From Massilia sp. 9I (lineage in GTDB: Bacteria > Pseudomonadota > Gammaproteobacteria > Burkholderiales > Burkholderiaceae_D): a DNA stretch of 64,000 nt. The DNA lies in NCBI RefSeq assembly GCF_902506415.1, contig NZ_LR733275.1, positions 2,581,795 to 2,645,794 on the forward strand, given 5' to 3'. The position numbers were made by a program, and so were the translations under genes. The notes under the pieces are model-generated. The model saw only the letters and a list, made by a program, of their open reading frames with translations, had not been told where the DNA came from and did no database searches. Of the stretch, positions 1-10,939 are shown in pieces; the first letter of the stretch is position 1; the number at the start of each line of letters is the position of its first letter.

Positions 1-841
1 CTGGCCCTGCCTGGCGTACGAATTCGCCGCCCGTCACGCCCCAGTGGCTCAGGATAGGCAGGCGTTCGGCCTGCGGCAAGGCCGCGACCTCGCGCACCAG
101 GACGGCGGCTTCGTCGTCGTTGGCGACCAGCACCACGACCTGGGCGCCGGCCGCGCGCAGGGTCTTGAACCTCGCCACCAGGGTCTGGTCGCGCCAGTTG
201 TACCAAGCGGTCTGCACGATCCTCACGTCCTTGTTCGCCTCCACGAACTTTTCCGCGGCGGCCAGGTTGCTGCGTCCCCAGGAGGTATTCGTCATCAGGA
301 GCCCGACCCGGCGCAGGCCGCGCTGGCGCGCCGTCTCGAGCAGTTTGGGCATGGCCAGGCTGTCGCGCAGCGACAGGCGGTAGACGTAGTTCGGCCGCAT
401 GCCGTTGTCGACGATGGCGTCGGCCGAGGACCAGGGGGCCATGAACAGGGTTTTGGTGGCCTTGAGGGTGGGGAGTTCTTCGATCACGACCGGGCTGAAC
501 CTGCCGCCGAAGACAGCCACCAGGTCGGACATGCGGGCGAATTCCTCGATATTTCGGATCCCGCGGGCCGGGATCGAGCGGTGGTCCTTGGTCACCAGTT
601 CGATCGGCCTGCCGCCCAGCACACCCCCTGCCCGGTTGATTTCACCGATGGCGGTGCGCATCCCGAGTTCCACCGCCTGGGCCGAGGTGCTGTTGTCCAG
701 CCCGAATTCGGCGTCGAGGCCCACGCGCACCGGCAAGGGAGCGGCTTGTGCCCAGCCGACGCCGAACAGGACCGGCAGCATGAGGGTGGCCAGGCTGCGC
801 TTGAAGAAACTGATGAGATGAAGTGCTGTCGGGTTCAACAT
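1..841 (-). CDS. ABC transporter periplasmic substrate-binding protein (N-terminal part)
   Basis: This gene runs off the left edge; about 280 N-terminal residues are visible on the minus strand. The start ATG at 841 follows an AAAGAG-type ribosome site. It begins with a signal peptide (a hydrophobic run ending in AQAAP near residue 33). The mature part has the type-1 periplasmic binding fold of the branched-chain amino acid/urea (LivJ/AmiC) group: RVGLDAEFG, then AINEINRAGGVLGGRPIEL-like sequence (here AIGEINRAGG), AVFGGRFSPVV, and FMAPWSSADAIV. Such proteins capture a small ligand in the periplasm and hand it to an ABC permease, or feed a sensor. No permease or ATPase gene is visible, so the ligand is unknown. 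Family call is good, substrate open. Confidence 0.85.
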   Translation of the reverse strand, partial: MLNPTALHLISFFKRSLATLMLPVLFGVGWAQAAPLPVRVGLDAEFGLDNSTSAQAVELGMRTAIGEINRAGGVLGGRPIELVTKDHRSIPARGIRNIEEFARMSDLVAVFGGRFSPVVIEELPTLKATKTLFMAPWSSADAIVDNGMRPNYVYRLSLRDSLAMPKLLETARQRGLRRVGLLMTNTSWGRSNLAAAEKFVEANKDVRIVQTAWYNWRDQTLVARFKTLRAAGAQVVVLVANDDEAAVLVREVAALPQAERLPILSHWGVTGGEFVRQAGP

Positions 842-1007
842 AACTCTTTGCCAACGCTGATCCGACATTGTAATCGGGGACGGTGGCCGCACGACTGGCC
901 ACACTGGTGAAAGTTGCACATCAGCAACGAGACGGCGCCGTCGCACCGCTGTGATATGGTTTTCGTCAAATTTCCGCAACCGATAGGCAGACATCAAAGG
1001 AGTCAGG

Positions 1008-1769
1008 ATGAACCGCTTCAAGGACAAGAACGTACTGGTCACCGGCGCAGCGTCCGGTATCGGGCTGGCGGTCGCGCGCCGCTTTCTCGACGAGGGCGCG
1101 CGTGTCGTGATGCTCGACATCGACGAAGCCACCCTCCGCAAAGCTGCTTCGGACCTGCCTCAGGACCGCGTGCTCGTGCAGGTCGGCGATACCGCCGACA
1201 AGGCGACCGCGACGGCTGCCGTCAAGGCGGCCGTCGAGCGCTTCAGCGGCCTGCATGTCCTGGTCAACAACGCCGGGGTCGCGACCGAGGGCGACATCAT
1301 GGCGACCAGCGAAGAAGATTTCACACGCGTCATGGCGGTCAACGTGGCCGGCTACTTCCACATGGCCAAGGCGGCCATGCCCGAACTGGTGAAGACGCGC
1401 GGATCGATCGTCATGACCTCTTCCGTCTCGGGACTAGGAGGCGACTGGGAACTGTTCGCGTATAACACCTCGAAGGGCGCGGTCAGCAACATGGTGCGCG
1501 CGATGGCCATGGATGCGGCCAAGGATGGCGTGCGGGTGAACGCGGTCAATCCGAGTTTCACGGCCACCCGCATGACCGAAGACATGCTCGCCAAACCGGA
1601 GCTGGTCGCCGAGTTCAGGAAGCGCATGCCGCTCGGCGCGCCCGAGGATCCGGAAGGCGTCGCGGCCGCGATGGTGTTCCTGGCGAGCGAGGATGCGCGC
1701 CTCATCACCGGCGTGAACCTGCCGGTGGATGCGGGATTGATGGCGTCGAACGGGCAGCCGCATCAGTAA
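1008..1769 (+). CDS. SDR-family NAD(P)-dependent oxidoreductase
   Basis: A 253-residue classical short-chain dehydrogenase of normal length. The cofactor motif TGAASGIG is at residues 12-19, NNAG at 87-90, the catalytic serine pair at 138-139, and Tyr152/Lys156 form the YxxxK dyad. The Asp at the end of the second beta strand (MLDIDE, about residue 37) usually indicates NAD(H) preference. The start ATG follows AAGGAGTCAGG, a good ribosome site. It is flanked by a divergent binding-protein gene and a secreted hydrolase gene, which do not fix the substrate. The family is certain; the substrate (an alcohol or ketone) is unknown. Confidence 0.9.
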   Translation: MNRFKDKNVLVTGAASGIGLAVARRFLDEGARVVMLDIDEATLRKAASDLPQDRVLVQVGDTADKATATAAVKAAVERFSGLHVLVNNAGVATEGDIMATSEEDFTRVMAVNVAGYFHMAKAAMPELVKTRGSIVMTSSVSGLGGDWELFAYNTSKGAVSNMVRAMAMDAAKDGVRVNAVNPSFTATRMTEDMLAKPELVAEFRKRMPLGAPEDPEGVAAAMVFLASEDARLITGVNLPVDAGLMASNGQPHQ

Positions 1770-1897
1770 GACGCTGCCCGGCGTCCAGGTCCCGGACCTG
1801 CTCACCCTGGATGGCAATCCGGCGTTTTGTGCCTATACTGGCTTCGGCGCCCTCCCGGGCAGCCCTTGAGCTGACGGAGTCAGGCTGGGGAGCAGAC

Positions 1898-3247
1898 ATG
1901 AAACACGGTTCCGCACGTGCCCTTAGTCCGGCGGTGCTCGCGACAGTGCTGGCCGCGGGCCTGGCGTCGGGCCCCGCCGTCGGCGCCGACAAGGTCCTCG
2001 ATGCCGTCGCCTCCGATCCGGCCAGGCTCGGCTGGATGGTCGGCTCGCCACCGCCGCTTGACCGCATCCTGCGCTTCGAGGATGGCAGCTATTTTCGCTT
2101 CCCTGCCCTCCGCTGGAGCGTCTCGAATTTCAGGCAGCTGATGCCGACCGTGAACGTCTCACGCGGCATCGGCGCGCCGCTCAGGCTCGGGCAAGCGCTG
2201 CGCGAGGACATCGATGCACTGCGCTTCCTGCCGATCGGAAGCGATCGCTTGATGAGCTGGCAGGAGTCGCTGCTGGCCAACTACACGGACGGCATCATCG
2301 TCCTGCATCGCGGGAAGACGGTCTACGAACGCTACTTCGGTGTGCTCAAGCCCGATGGGCAGCATGGCGCGATGTCCGTCACCAAGACCTTCGTCGGCAC
2401 CCTGGCCGCCATGATGGTCGCGGAAGGGACGCTGCAGCCGGAGCGCATGGTCGCCGACTACGTGCCGGAACTGAAGCGCTCGGCGTTCGGCAATGCCACA
2501 GTGCGCCAGCTTATGGACATGACCACCGGTATCCGCTTCAGCGAGGACTACGCCGACCCCAAGGCGGAAGTCTGGATGCACGCGGCGGCCGGCAATCCCT
2601 TGCCGAAGCCGAAGGACTATGCAGGGCCGCGCTCCTACTACGAATTCCTGCAGACCGTCGGAGCCGAAGGGGTGCACGGCGAGGCCTTCCACTACCGTAC
2701 CGCCAACACCGATGCGCTGGGCTGGGTGTTGGCGCGCGTAAGCGGCCGGTCTGTCGCGCAACTGCTCTCCGAGCGTATCTGGCGCCGGCTGGGCGCCGAG
2801 CAGGACGCCTATATGTCGGTGGATTCGACCGGGACGCCGTTTGCCGGCGGCGGGCTGAACATGGGGCTGCGCGACCTGGCGAAGTTCGGGGAAATGATGC
2901 GCCTGGATGGCCGTTTCAACGGGCAGCAGATCGTGCCCAGGGCGGCGGTCGCCGATATCCGCAGAGGGGCCGATCCGCGCCGCTTCGCACAAGCTGGGTA
3001 CCAGCTTCTCGCGGGCTGGAGCTACCGCAGCATGTGGTGGGTCACGCATAACGGGCACGGGGCCTTCATGGCGCGCGGCGTGCACGGCCAGGCGCTGTAT
3101 ATCGATCCCGCCGCCGAGATGGTCATCGCTCGCTTTGCCATCCACCCGGAGGCGGCCAACGCGGCGAACGATCCCACCACGCTTCCCGCATTCGATGCGC
3201 TCGCGCGCTTCTTGATGCGCGACGGGAAGGCAAGGTCCGCCAGGTAG
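1898..3247 (+). CDS. Secreted serine hydrolase of the class C beta-lactamase family
   Basis: I chose the ATG at 1898 because GGGGAG lies seven bases before it and a signal peptide follows directly (positive start, Ala-rich core, AVGA cleavage area near residue 30). An upstream ATG at 1811 would put 29 odd residues before the signal. The 449-residue product has the beta-lactamase fold: the nucleophile motif SVTK near residue 160, a Tyr-containing second motif in FHYRTAN, and HNGHG near the C terminus in place of KTG. Family members are esterases, D-aminopeptidases or 6-aminohexanoate-dimer-type hydrolases rather than true beta-lactamases. It probably acts in the periplasm. The substrate cannot be told from sequence or neighbours. 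Confidence 0.85.
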   Translation: MKHGSARALSPAVLATVLAAGLASGPAVGADKVLDAVASDPARLGWMVGSPPPLDRILRFEDGSYFRFPALRWSVSNFRQLMPTVNVSRGIGAPLRLGQALREDIDALRFLPIGSDRLMSWQESLLANYTDGIIVLHRGKTVYERYFGVLKPDGQHGAMSVTKTFVGTLAAMMVAEGTLQPERMVADYVPELKRSAFGNATVRQLMDMTTGIRFSEDYADPKAEVWMHAAAGNPLPKPKDYAGPRSYYEFLQTVGAEGVHGEAFHYRTANTDALGWVLARVSGRSVAQLLSERIWRRLGAEQDAYMSVDSTGTPFAGGGLNMGLRDLAKFGEMMRLDGRFNGQQIVPRAAVADIRRGADPRRFAQAGYQLLAGWSYRSMWWVTHNGHGAFMARGVHGQALYIDPAAEMVIARFAIHPEAANAANDPTTLPAFDALARFLMRDGKARSAR

Positions 3248-3402
3248 CGCCGCGCACTCGATCCTGCAGATCCGTTTCCGACAAGCCACAAATAATGTAA
3301 TTAGGCAAACAATTATGGTACATTGTATGTATTGGTGCGCCGCACCATTCACTCTCGCGCCTCTACGGGACCCTACCTCGGCGCGCCCTACGAAGGCCCA
3401 TC

Positions 3403-5298
3403 CTGGAAACGCTCGACACCATCGCTCACTGGCGCGCCCGCCTCTTCACTTCGCTGCTCACCATCGTGCTCCTGCTGGGCGTGGTGATCTGGCTGCCGAC
3501 CACCGGCATCCTGCTGCACCAGGGTATGTGGGATGTCGCGGCCATTAACAGCGCGGCGCTGGGCTGGATTGGCGTGCTGTGGTGGTGGCGGCGTTTGTCC
3601 TACAAGGCACGGGTACTGAACTTCCTCGCCATTAACCTCTTGATCGGCGTCGCGCTGATGGTCGTGGTAGGCCCGATCAGCGAGATCTACCTGTTCTCGG
3701 CCCCGGTGCTCGCCGCGATCCTGCTCGGCACCTGGCCGGCGGTGTGGATCCTGGCCGGCAGCGGCCTGGTCCTGTTCATCCTGTGTTATGCGGGCTACGT
3801 AAACCAGGAGATCGTCGGCTTGCCCGCCACCGACCTGTTCGCCGCGCTATCGGTGGCCCTGAACTACCTGTTCGTGGGCGCGATCCTGACGCTCTCCTGC
3901 GCCTTCCTGCTCAGGCGCCTGGCCAAATCGCTGGACGACCTGCACCGCCTCGCCTTCTACGACGTGCTCACCGGCCTGCCCAACCGTCGCCTCTTGATGC
4001 AGCGCCTCGACGAACTGGTCGACCAGGCGCGCCAGGGCGGGCGTGGCGCCGCGGTCATGTTCATCGACCTCGACCGCTTCAAGCAAATCAACGACGGGCG
4101 CGGCCACGCGACCGGCGACGGCCTGCTGAAAAGCGTGGCTGCGCGCCTCTCCCGCTTCGCCGCCGACGGCGACATGGTGGCCCGCATCGGCGGCGACGAG
4201 TTCGTGGTGCTGCTGGCAGACCTCGGGCGCGGCAGCGCGAACGTCCACGCCCGCGCCCTGGCCACTGCCGAGAACATCCGGGATGCCATGGACACGCTGT
4301 TCGAGATCGACGGCCAGGCCTACATGGCGTCGGTCAGTATCGGCGTGGCCTTCCTGCGCGGTCCCGCGCAGGGCGCCGACGACCTGCTGCGCGAAGCCGA
4401 CACCGCCATGTACCGCGCCAAGCTGGCCGGCCGTAACCGGGTGGCGGTGTTCGAGGCGGCCATGCAGGCCGAGGTGGAACAGCGACTCATCCTCGAACGC
4501 GACCTGGCCGGCGCGCTCGATCGTGGCGAGCTGGCGATGCACCCGCAGCTGCAGGTCGACCGCCACGGCATGCCGGCGGGCGCGGAAATGCTGATGCGCT
4601 GGCGGCGCGCCGACGGCAGCATGGTGCCGTCAGACGTGTTCATTCCGGTCGCCGAGGAATGCGGCCTGATCCCGCGGCTGGGCCAGTGGGCTTTGCGCCA
4701 GTCGTGCGAATACATGGTGCAGCTGGGCCGCGCCGGCCATGCGCTGCCGCTGTCGGTCAACGTCAGCCCGTCGCAGTTCCGCCAGCCGGACTTTATCGAC
4801 CAGCTACAGGCGATCCTGGCGGAGACCGGCGCACCGGCAAGCCAGCTTATCCTGGAAGTGACCGAAGGATTGCTGGTCAATGGCAAGGAGACCATCGATC
4901 GGATGCACCAGCTGGACGCACTGGGCATCCGGCTATCGATCGACGACTTCGGTACCGGCTATTCGAACCTCGGCTACCTCAAGCGCCTGCCGCTGTACGA
5001 GATCAAGATCGACAAGAGCTTCATCCGCGACACGCCCGGCGACGCGAGCGCCACCGCCATCGTCCAGTCGATCCTGGCGATGGCCGGGCACCTCGACTTG
5101 CGCGTGATTGCCGAAGGGGTGGAGACGGCCGAGCAGGCCGCGCTGCTCGTGTCCAATGGCGTCGGCGGCATGCAGGGCTATCTGTTCGCGCGGCCGATGC
5201 CGATGCCGGAGCTGCTCGCGCTGCTGGAGCGCGACACGGTGCCGTCGTGCCGCGCGGCGCCCTGCTTTGAAGTGTCGTCGGCTCGGCGGGCTCAGTAA
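3403..5298 (+). CDS. Membrane diguanylate cyclase/phosphodiesterase (GGDEF-EAL)
   Basis: Four to five N-terminal membrane helices (about residues 12-190) are followed by a GGDEF domain with an intact RIGGDEF site and an EAL domain. The EAL signature reads EML (Ala to Met). The other catalytic residues are present: the Asn of SVNVSPSQF, the Glu of LEVTEG, the Asp pair of DDFGTGYS, the Lys of KIDKSF and the Glu of AEGVET, so phosphodiesterase activity is possible. The role is turnover of cyclic di-GMP at the inner membrane. The start is uncertain. No ATG exists in frame. GTG at 3466 would cut into the first membrane helix, while CTG at 3403 is preceded by an AAGG ribosome site and gives a full helix. 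The stop overlaps the stop of the convergent GH3 gene by seven bases. Confidence 0.85.
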   Translation: METLDTIAHWRARLFTSLLTIVLLLGVVIWLPTTGILLHQGMWDVAAINSAALGWIGVLWWWRRLSYKARVLNFLAINLLIGVALMVVVGPISEIYLFSAPVLAAILLGTWPAVWILAGSGLVLFILCYAGYVNQEIVGLPATDLFAALSVALNYLFVGAILTLSCAFLLRRLAKSLDDLHRLAFYDVLTGLPNRRLLMQRLDELVDQARQGGRGAAVMFIDLDRFKQINDGRGHATGDGLLKSVAARLSRFAADGDMVARIGGDEFVVLLADLGRGSANVHARALATAENIRDAMDTLFEIDGQAYMASVSIGVAFLRGPAQGADDLLREADTAMYRAKLAGRNRVAVFEAAMQAEVEQRLILERDLAGALDRGELAMHPQLQVDRHGMPAGAEMLMRWRRADGSMVPSDVFIPVAEECGLIPRLGQWALRQSCEYMVQLGRAGHALPLSVNVSPSQFRQPDFIDQLQAILAETGAPASQLILEVTEGLLVNGKETIDRMHQLDALGIRLSIDDFGTGYSNLGYLKRLPLYEIKIDKSFIRDTPGDASATAIVQSILAMAGHLDLRVIAEGVETAEQAALLVSNGVGGMQGYLFARPMPMPELLALLERDTVPSCRAAPCFEVSSARRAQ

Positions 5299-7499
5299 GT
5301 CAGCCTGAATCCATACGGATACAGCGTGTCCGCCGCCGGGTAGCCGGGCACGTCGGACTGCTTGTCGACGATCGCCTCGAGCTTGTTTGCCAGCGCAAAG
5401 GGTAGCTTGCCCTGGGGCTTGAATCTCCCACTGACGACGTCCAGCAAGGCGATATCGGAGACACCGAACGTCGCCAGGACGGCGCCGGCCTGACGGAAGC
5501 CGCTGGCTTCGTCGATCACATAGGGTTGGCGGAAGTAGATCGCCAGTACCGTACGTTCGGGACCGACTTCGCGCATGACGGCCTGGATGTCCGCCAGTGA
5601 GGGCGAGATCTGCCAGGATTCGGCCTGCGCCATGGCCGTGAACGACAGCTTGTCCGCCTCCCAGGGGAAGGACCCGCCGAACAGCATGCCCACGTCGTCG
5701 ACGCACTTCTGGTTTTGCGCCGGATGGCTGAGGCAGGGATCCTCGCTGCCCCAGACCTTGCCCGTGCGGGGATTCAGCCTGCTGGTGTCCGCGCCCATTT
5801 GCTTGCTGCGGTAGGCCAGCGTCACCTTCATCGGGTTGGTGACCTGGACGCGGATGATGGCCGCGTCGTGGCCGGCCGCGCTCGGGCGAGTCCCCGGCGC
5901 TGTAGTGTTGCCATCGGTGGCCTGGTAACCGTATGCCTCGACGTCGGCCTTGCCCATCCCCATGGTATAGACACGCTTGCCCGGCGCGAGCGGCAACAGC
6001 TTTGATGTACCCTCCCCGCGGTTCTGCAGCAGTACGATCGACTGTTTCTGCGCCAGCAGCCCGGCGGCGCGGTGGCGCTCATTGCCGATCACGCTGTCCA
6101 CTTTGTCGACGTCTACATAGGGATTCTCGAACAGGCCGAGGCGGAACTGGGCCAGCAGCAGGCCGCACACGGCTTCGTCCACCCGCTCCTGCCTGACCAG
6201 CCCGCGCTCGACCAGTTCGAGCACGACCTTGTTGTCGTTAAAGCCGGAAAGCACGTCGACGCCAGCGTTCACCGCGGCCGCTGCCCGCTCCGGCACACTC
6301 TTGCCTTCGAGCCCCCAGGCGCGCTCGTTGATGATGCCGGTATCCGAATTCACGTAGCCTTTGAAACCGAGCTTGTCGCGCAGCAGGTCGGTCACGATCT
6401 GGCGGTTGAACGCGAAACCCAGCTGGTCGTAGGTGACACCTTCGTAGGTGACCTTGATGGGGACACCGTAGTAGGGCATGATCGCCTCGAGCCCCTCCTC
6501 GATCGCCGCCTTGAAGGGCTTGAGGTGATAGCCGAACTTCCCACCCGGGTAGACTTGCCCCTTGCCGAAGGAATAATGCGGGTCCAGCCCCTGCTCTTGC
6601 GGGCCGCCGCCCGGGAAGTGCTTCATCGTGAGCGCGACCGACGAATGCGGATTCAGCGGCCCGCCCTGCAGCCCCCTTACAAGCGCGCGCATGATATCGG
6701 CGTTTAGGTCGGCGTTCTCGGTGAAGGCTTCGGAAACGCGGTGCCAACGTGGCTCGGTCGCCAGGTCGGCCATGTAGCCGTACACACCGCGCAGGCCCAC
6801 CGCACGGAACTCGGCGCCCATCACCTCGGTCAGTGCCTGGACCGGCGCCATGTCGCCGGTGCCGAGCGCCGCAGCCGCCAGGCCCGCTTCGCGCGGAAAT
6901 TCGGTGAAGGCCCCAGCGCCGCCCGAAATGCCGAAGCGCGGATCGTTGTTGTAGTGGTTGCGCTGGTTGTCCTTGAACAGGACGGGAATACCGAACGGTT
7001 CCGCTTCGGCCAGGGCCTGGACCGCGTTATGGAATTCGGCGAGCTGGCGTGGCGTCACGGTGAAGCCGCCGCGGCCCGCCTTGATGCTGCCATCGCAGGC
7101 ATCCGGCTTCGGCGCTGCGACGTTGCGCAGGATGAAGCGCGTCATTTTTTGCTGTTGCACGTAGTCGGCGGCCTTGCTGTCGGCCAGCCCACCGGCGCAG
7201 CCGGCGTTGAGCGTATCGATCAGCATCATGCCGGCCTTCTGCTCGCGCGTCATGCGCGGCAGCAGGTCGGCGACGCGCTGCTCGGGCCTCAAGCGCCAAT
7301 CCTCGTAGGGGTCGAGCCTGCCGTTCCCGTTGGCGTCACGGAAGCGCTGGCCATCCACAAGCAGGACAGTCTTGCTGCGCACGCCGATGGACGGCTGGTC
7401 CACCTGGCCAGGAGTGCCGGGCGTGGTGCAGGCGCCCAGCAGCGGGAGCGCGGCCAGGGCCAGGGGACGCGCAAGGGAGCGCGAACGAACGACTTTCAT
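5292..7499 (-). CDS. Lipoprotein GH3 beta-glucosidase
   Basis: A 735-residue glycoside hydrolase family 3 enzyme. The reading frame stays open far upstream, but the true start is the ATG at 7499 with GGAGGAGATACC just before it. A lipoprotein signal follows (lipobox LLGAC near residue 22), so the enzyme is probably anchored to a membrane facing the periplasm or outside. An EF-hand-like loop (DANGNGRLDPYED, about residues 55-67) may bind calcium. The catalytic nucleophile is the Asp in YVNSDTG; KHFPGGG is the usual GH3 substrate-binding motif. GH3 enzymes remove terminal beta-glucose from oligosaccharides or aryl glucosides. It sits beside pobA and about 9 kb from a rhamnosidase and a GH1 glucosidase, which fits plant glucoside use. 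Confidence 0.88.
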   Translation of the reverse strand: MKVVRSRSLARPLALAALPLLGACTTPGTPGQVDQPSIGVRSKTVLLVDGQRFRDANGNGRLDPYEDWRLRPEQRVADLLPRMTREQKAGMMLIDTLNAGCAGGLADSKAADYVQQQKMTRFILRNVAAPKPDACDGSIKAGRGGFTVTPRQLAEFHNAVQALAEAEPFGIPVLFKDNQRNHYNNDPRFGISGGAGAFTEFPREAGLAAAALGTGDMAPVQALTEVMGAEFRAVGLRGVYGYMADLATEPRWHRVSEAFTENADLNADIMRALVRGLQGGPLNPHSSVALTMKHFPGGGPQEQGLDPHYSFGKGQVYPGGKFGYHLKPFKAAIEEGLEAIMPYYGVPIKVTYEGVTYDQLGFAFNRQIVTDLLRDKLGFKGYVNSDTGIINERAWGLEGKSVPERAAAAVNAGVDVLSGFNDNKVVLELVERGLVRQERVDEAVCGLLLAQFRLGLFENPYVDVDKVDSVIGNERHRAAGLLAQKQSIVLLQNRGEGTSKLLPLAPGKRVYTMGMGKADVEAYGYQATDGNTTAPGTRPSAAGHDAAIIRVQVTNPMKVTLAYRSKQMGADTSRLNPRTGKVWGSEDPCLSHPAQNQKCVDDVGMLFGGSFPWEADKLSFTAMAQAESWQISPSLADIQAVMREVGPERTVLAIYFRQPYVIDEASGFRQAGAVLATFGVSDIALLDVVSGRFKPQGKLPFALANKLEAIVDKQSDVPGYPAADTLYPYGFRLTY

Positions 7500-7657
7500 G
7501 GTATCTCCTCCGCAGGCTTGCGCCTGTCTGTTCTTGTCACGCTGGCGCTGCCATCGCCAGCCGAGCAATCGTATGCGTTCGAATGACAGGCTGTCCAATC
7601 GCAAATTCGGATGCCTCGGATGAGTGATTCTGATAGTTGCAGCTGCCGGTCCGCCGG

Positions 7658-8952
<1,295 letters not shown>

Positions 8953-9840
8953 ATGCCGACCGCGTCGACCTCCCTGCCTGCCGACATTCCCACCTTCGCG
9001 CTATACGGCGAGCCCACACGGGGCGCAAATGCAGAAGGCGTCCACGTCGAACTGATCGAAACGCGCAGCCGCCAGCACGACTGGCACATCGATACGCATA
9101 TCCACGCCGGCCTGTTCCAGGTACTTTTTTTACTGGCCGGCCAGGTCAGGGCGAACATCGACGGCGAACTGTGGGAGTGCGAAGGACCGGTGGCCCTGAC
9201 CATCCACCCATCCCTGCCACATGGCTTCGATTTCTCGCGCGAGGCGCAAGGATACGTGCTGACGATCGACCAGAAGCTGCTGTTCGACGAAAGCGATCTG
9301 TTCTCGACCCTGTTCGTCCAGCCGCTCGCCGTGGACCTGGGCAGCGCGCCGGACATGCGCGCGCGCATCGAAGCGCTGCTGCAAAACCTGGTCCTCGAGT
9401 CGAGCTGGCCGCGCCACGGCCACGCGCTCATGCTCGACTGGCTGGCGCGCAGCGTGCTCTTGATGCTGGTGCGAGTCCAGGCCGAGAGCCGTATCGTCGA
9501 CAGCAGCGGACGCGGAGACTTCGAGCTGTTCAGCCGTTTCCGGGTCGAGGTCGAGCGCCGCTACAAGGAACAGTGGCAGGTCGGGCAATATGCGCGCGTG
9601 CTGCGCATCTCGCCGACGCGCCTGAACCGCCTGTGCCTGAAGCTGGCTGGGAAGTCGGCCTTCAACATCGCCCAGGAGCGGCTGATGCTGGAAGCCTGCC
9701 GCAAGCTCACCTACGTGCCGGCCGGCGTGGCCAGCATCGCCTACGAGCTCGGCTTCCAGGATCCGGCCTACTTCAGCCGTCTGTTCAAGAAGCTGATGGG
9801 GGTCTCACCGAAGGAGTTCCGCCTGCAGTCGCAGGCTTAG
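8953..9840 (+). CDS. pobR: AraC-family activator of pobA
   Basis: A 295-residue AraC/XylS-type regulator. The N-terminal half is a cupin-like effector domain (HIDTHIHAGLFQVLFLLAG near residues 36-58). The C-terminal 100 residues carry the two helix-turn-helix units, ending with GFQDPAYFSRLFKKLMGVSP, typical of the family. It is divergent from pobA with 128 bp between starts. AraC-type PobR/PobC proteins activate pobA in response to 4-hydroxybenzoate in several proteobacteria; others use an unrelated IclR-type PobR. The role is therefore inferred from position and family. The gene stops three bases before the end of the convergent LysR gene. Confidence 0.88.
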   Translation: MPTASTSLPADIPTFALYGEPTRGANAEGVHVELIETRSRQHDWHIDTHIHAGLFQVLFLLAGQVRANIDGELWECEGPVALTIHPSLPHGFDFSREAQGYVLTIDQKLLFDESDLFSTLFVQPLAVDLGSAPDMRARIEALLQNLVLESSWPRHGHALMLDWLARSVLLMLVRVQAESRIVDSSGRGDFELFSRFRVEVERRYKEQWQVGQYARVLRISPTRLNRLCLKLAGKSAFNIAQERLMLEACRKLTYVPAGVASIAYELGFQDPAYFSRLFKKLMGVSPKEFRLQSQA

Positions 9841-9843
9841 GCT

Positions 9844-10824
9844 TTACCAGCCGAACTGCAGCGCCCCGCTTTCCAGCGCATTCGCGCTCAGCGGCGCCAT
9901 CGGCAAATCCTGCTTGGACGGCATGCTGCGCGCCACCTCGAGCATGATCCCGCGCAGCCAGATGTGGCAGGGGTCGTTCTCGCGCGAGCGGTGCCACTGC
10001 AGGCATTCGGCCATCGATGGCAGCTCGTAAGGCAGGGGCAGCACGCGGATCGGCAGGCGGCGCGCGCAGGCCAGCGCCAGCCGGGTGTGCATGGTGGCGA
10101 CCAGTTCGGTGCCGACCAGGGCGGTGGCCATGCTGGAAAAGTCGCAGGTGTTCACGCGGATGCGGCGCTTGACGTTCACCGCGCGCAGCAGCATTTCCTC
10201 CACCGTCGGCGAACGCGGCCGGCCCAGCATCGGCGCCACGTGCGACAGCCGCTCGTAGGTGGCGGCGTCGAGGCGGTCGCCCACTTGCGTATTGCCTTCC
10301 CAGATCACCGCGCAATAGCTGTCCTCGAACAGCAGGCGCTGCGGATGCTCCTCGTCGAGGAACTGGCGCGGGATGATCAGGAAATCGTTCTCGCCGCGGC
10401 GCAGCTTCTCGGCGGCGTCGTCGGCCAGCGGCACCAGGTCCAGCGTCATGTTGGGCGCGTCGCGCAGCACGCGCGCGATGACCCTGTTCAGGAACACCTC
10501 GGTGGCATAGTCGGACACCATGATCTTCATGCAGCGCGTCTCGCGCGCCGGATTGAACGTGACCCGGATGCTGACGGTGGCCTGCACCTGCAGGATCAGG
10601 TCGCGCACCGGGCCCACCAGCTGGCGTCCCAGCACGGTCAGTTCCATGTTACGCCCGACCGCCGTCAGGAGATCATCCTCGAAGAATTCGCGCAGGCGCG
10701 CCAGCATGCCGCTCATCGCGGACTGGCTGACGTTGACGCGGCCTGCCGCGCGCGTAATGTTCTGTTCCTCCAGCAGCGCATCCAGCGCCATCAGAAGGTT
10801 CAGGTCCAGGCGATTGAATCGCAT
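9844..10824 (-). CDS. NodD/FdeR-like LysR transcriptional regulator (probable flavonoid sensor)
   Basis: A 326-residue LysR regulator. The N terminus (LDLNLLMALDALLEEQNIT, then AMSGMLARLREFFEDDLL) resembles NodD, the flavonoid-responsive activator of rhizobia, and the naringenin-responsive FdeR of Herbaspirillum, more than ordinary LysR proteins. The helix-turn-helix covers about residues 18-37; the ligand domain follows from about 90. It is the last gene of the minus-strand cluster but has 115 bp of AT-rich DNA upstream, so it likely has its own promoter. Given glycosidase, hydroxylase and dioxygenase genes upstream, I infer that it activates the two cluster promoters when a flavonoid is present. 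The ligand is not proven. Confidence 0.85.
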   Translation of the reverse strand: MRFNRLDLNLLMALDALLEEQNITRAAGRVNVSQSAMSGMLARLREFFEDDLLTAVGRNMELTVLGRQLVGPVRDLILQVQATVSIRVTFNPARETRCMKIMVSDYATEVFLNRVIARVLRDAPNMTLDLVPLADDAAEKLRRGENDFLIIPRQFLDEEHPQRLLFEDSYCAVIWEGNTQVGDRLDAATYERLSHVAPMLGRPRSPTVEEMLLRAVNVKRRIRVNTCDFSSMATALVGTELVATMHTRLALACARRLPIRVLPLPYELPSMAECLQWHRSRENDPCHIWLRGIMLEVARSMPSKQDLPMAPLSANALESGALQFGW

Positions 10825-10939
10825 CTATCGTCTCCATGTTGCACAAGCTTGGCTTGCATCTTCTAATTGCACTGTATTAACTTTTTCCTTTCTTGTCATC
10901 AAAAAACTGTGGCGTGCAGATGCGCCTCACTGGCGTGCG

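Noticed and set aside
44-910. A 288-codon plus-strand frame at the left edge
   Set aside because: It is the reverse shadow of the periplasmic binding protein gene, which has a signal peptide and family motifs on the minus strand.
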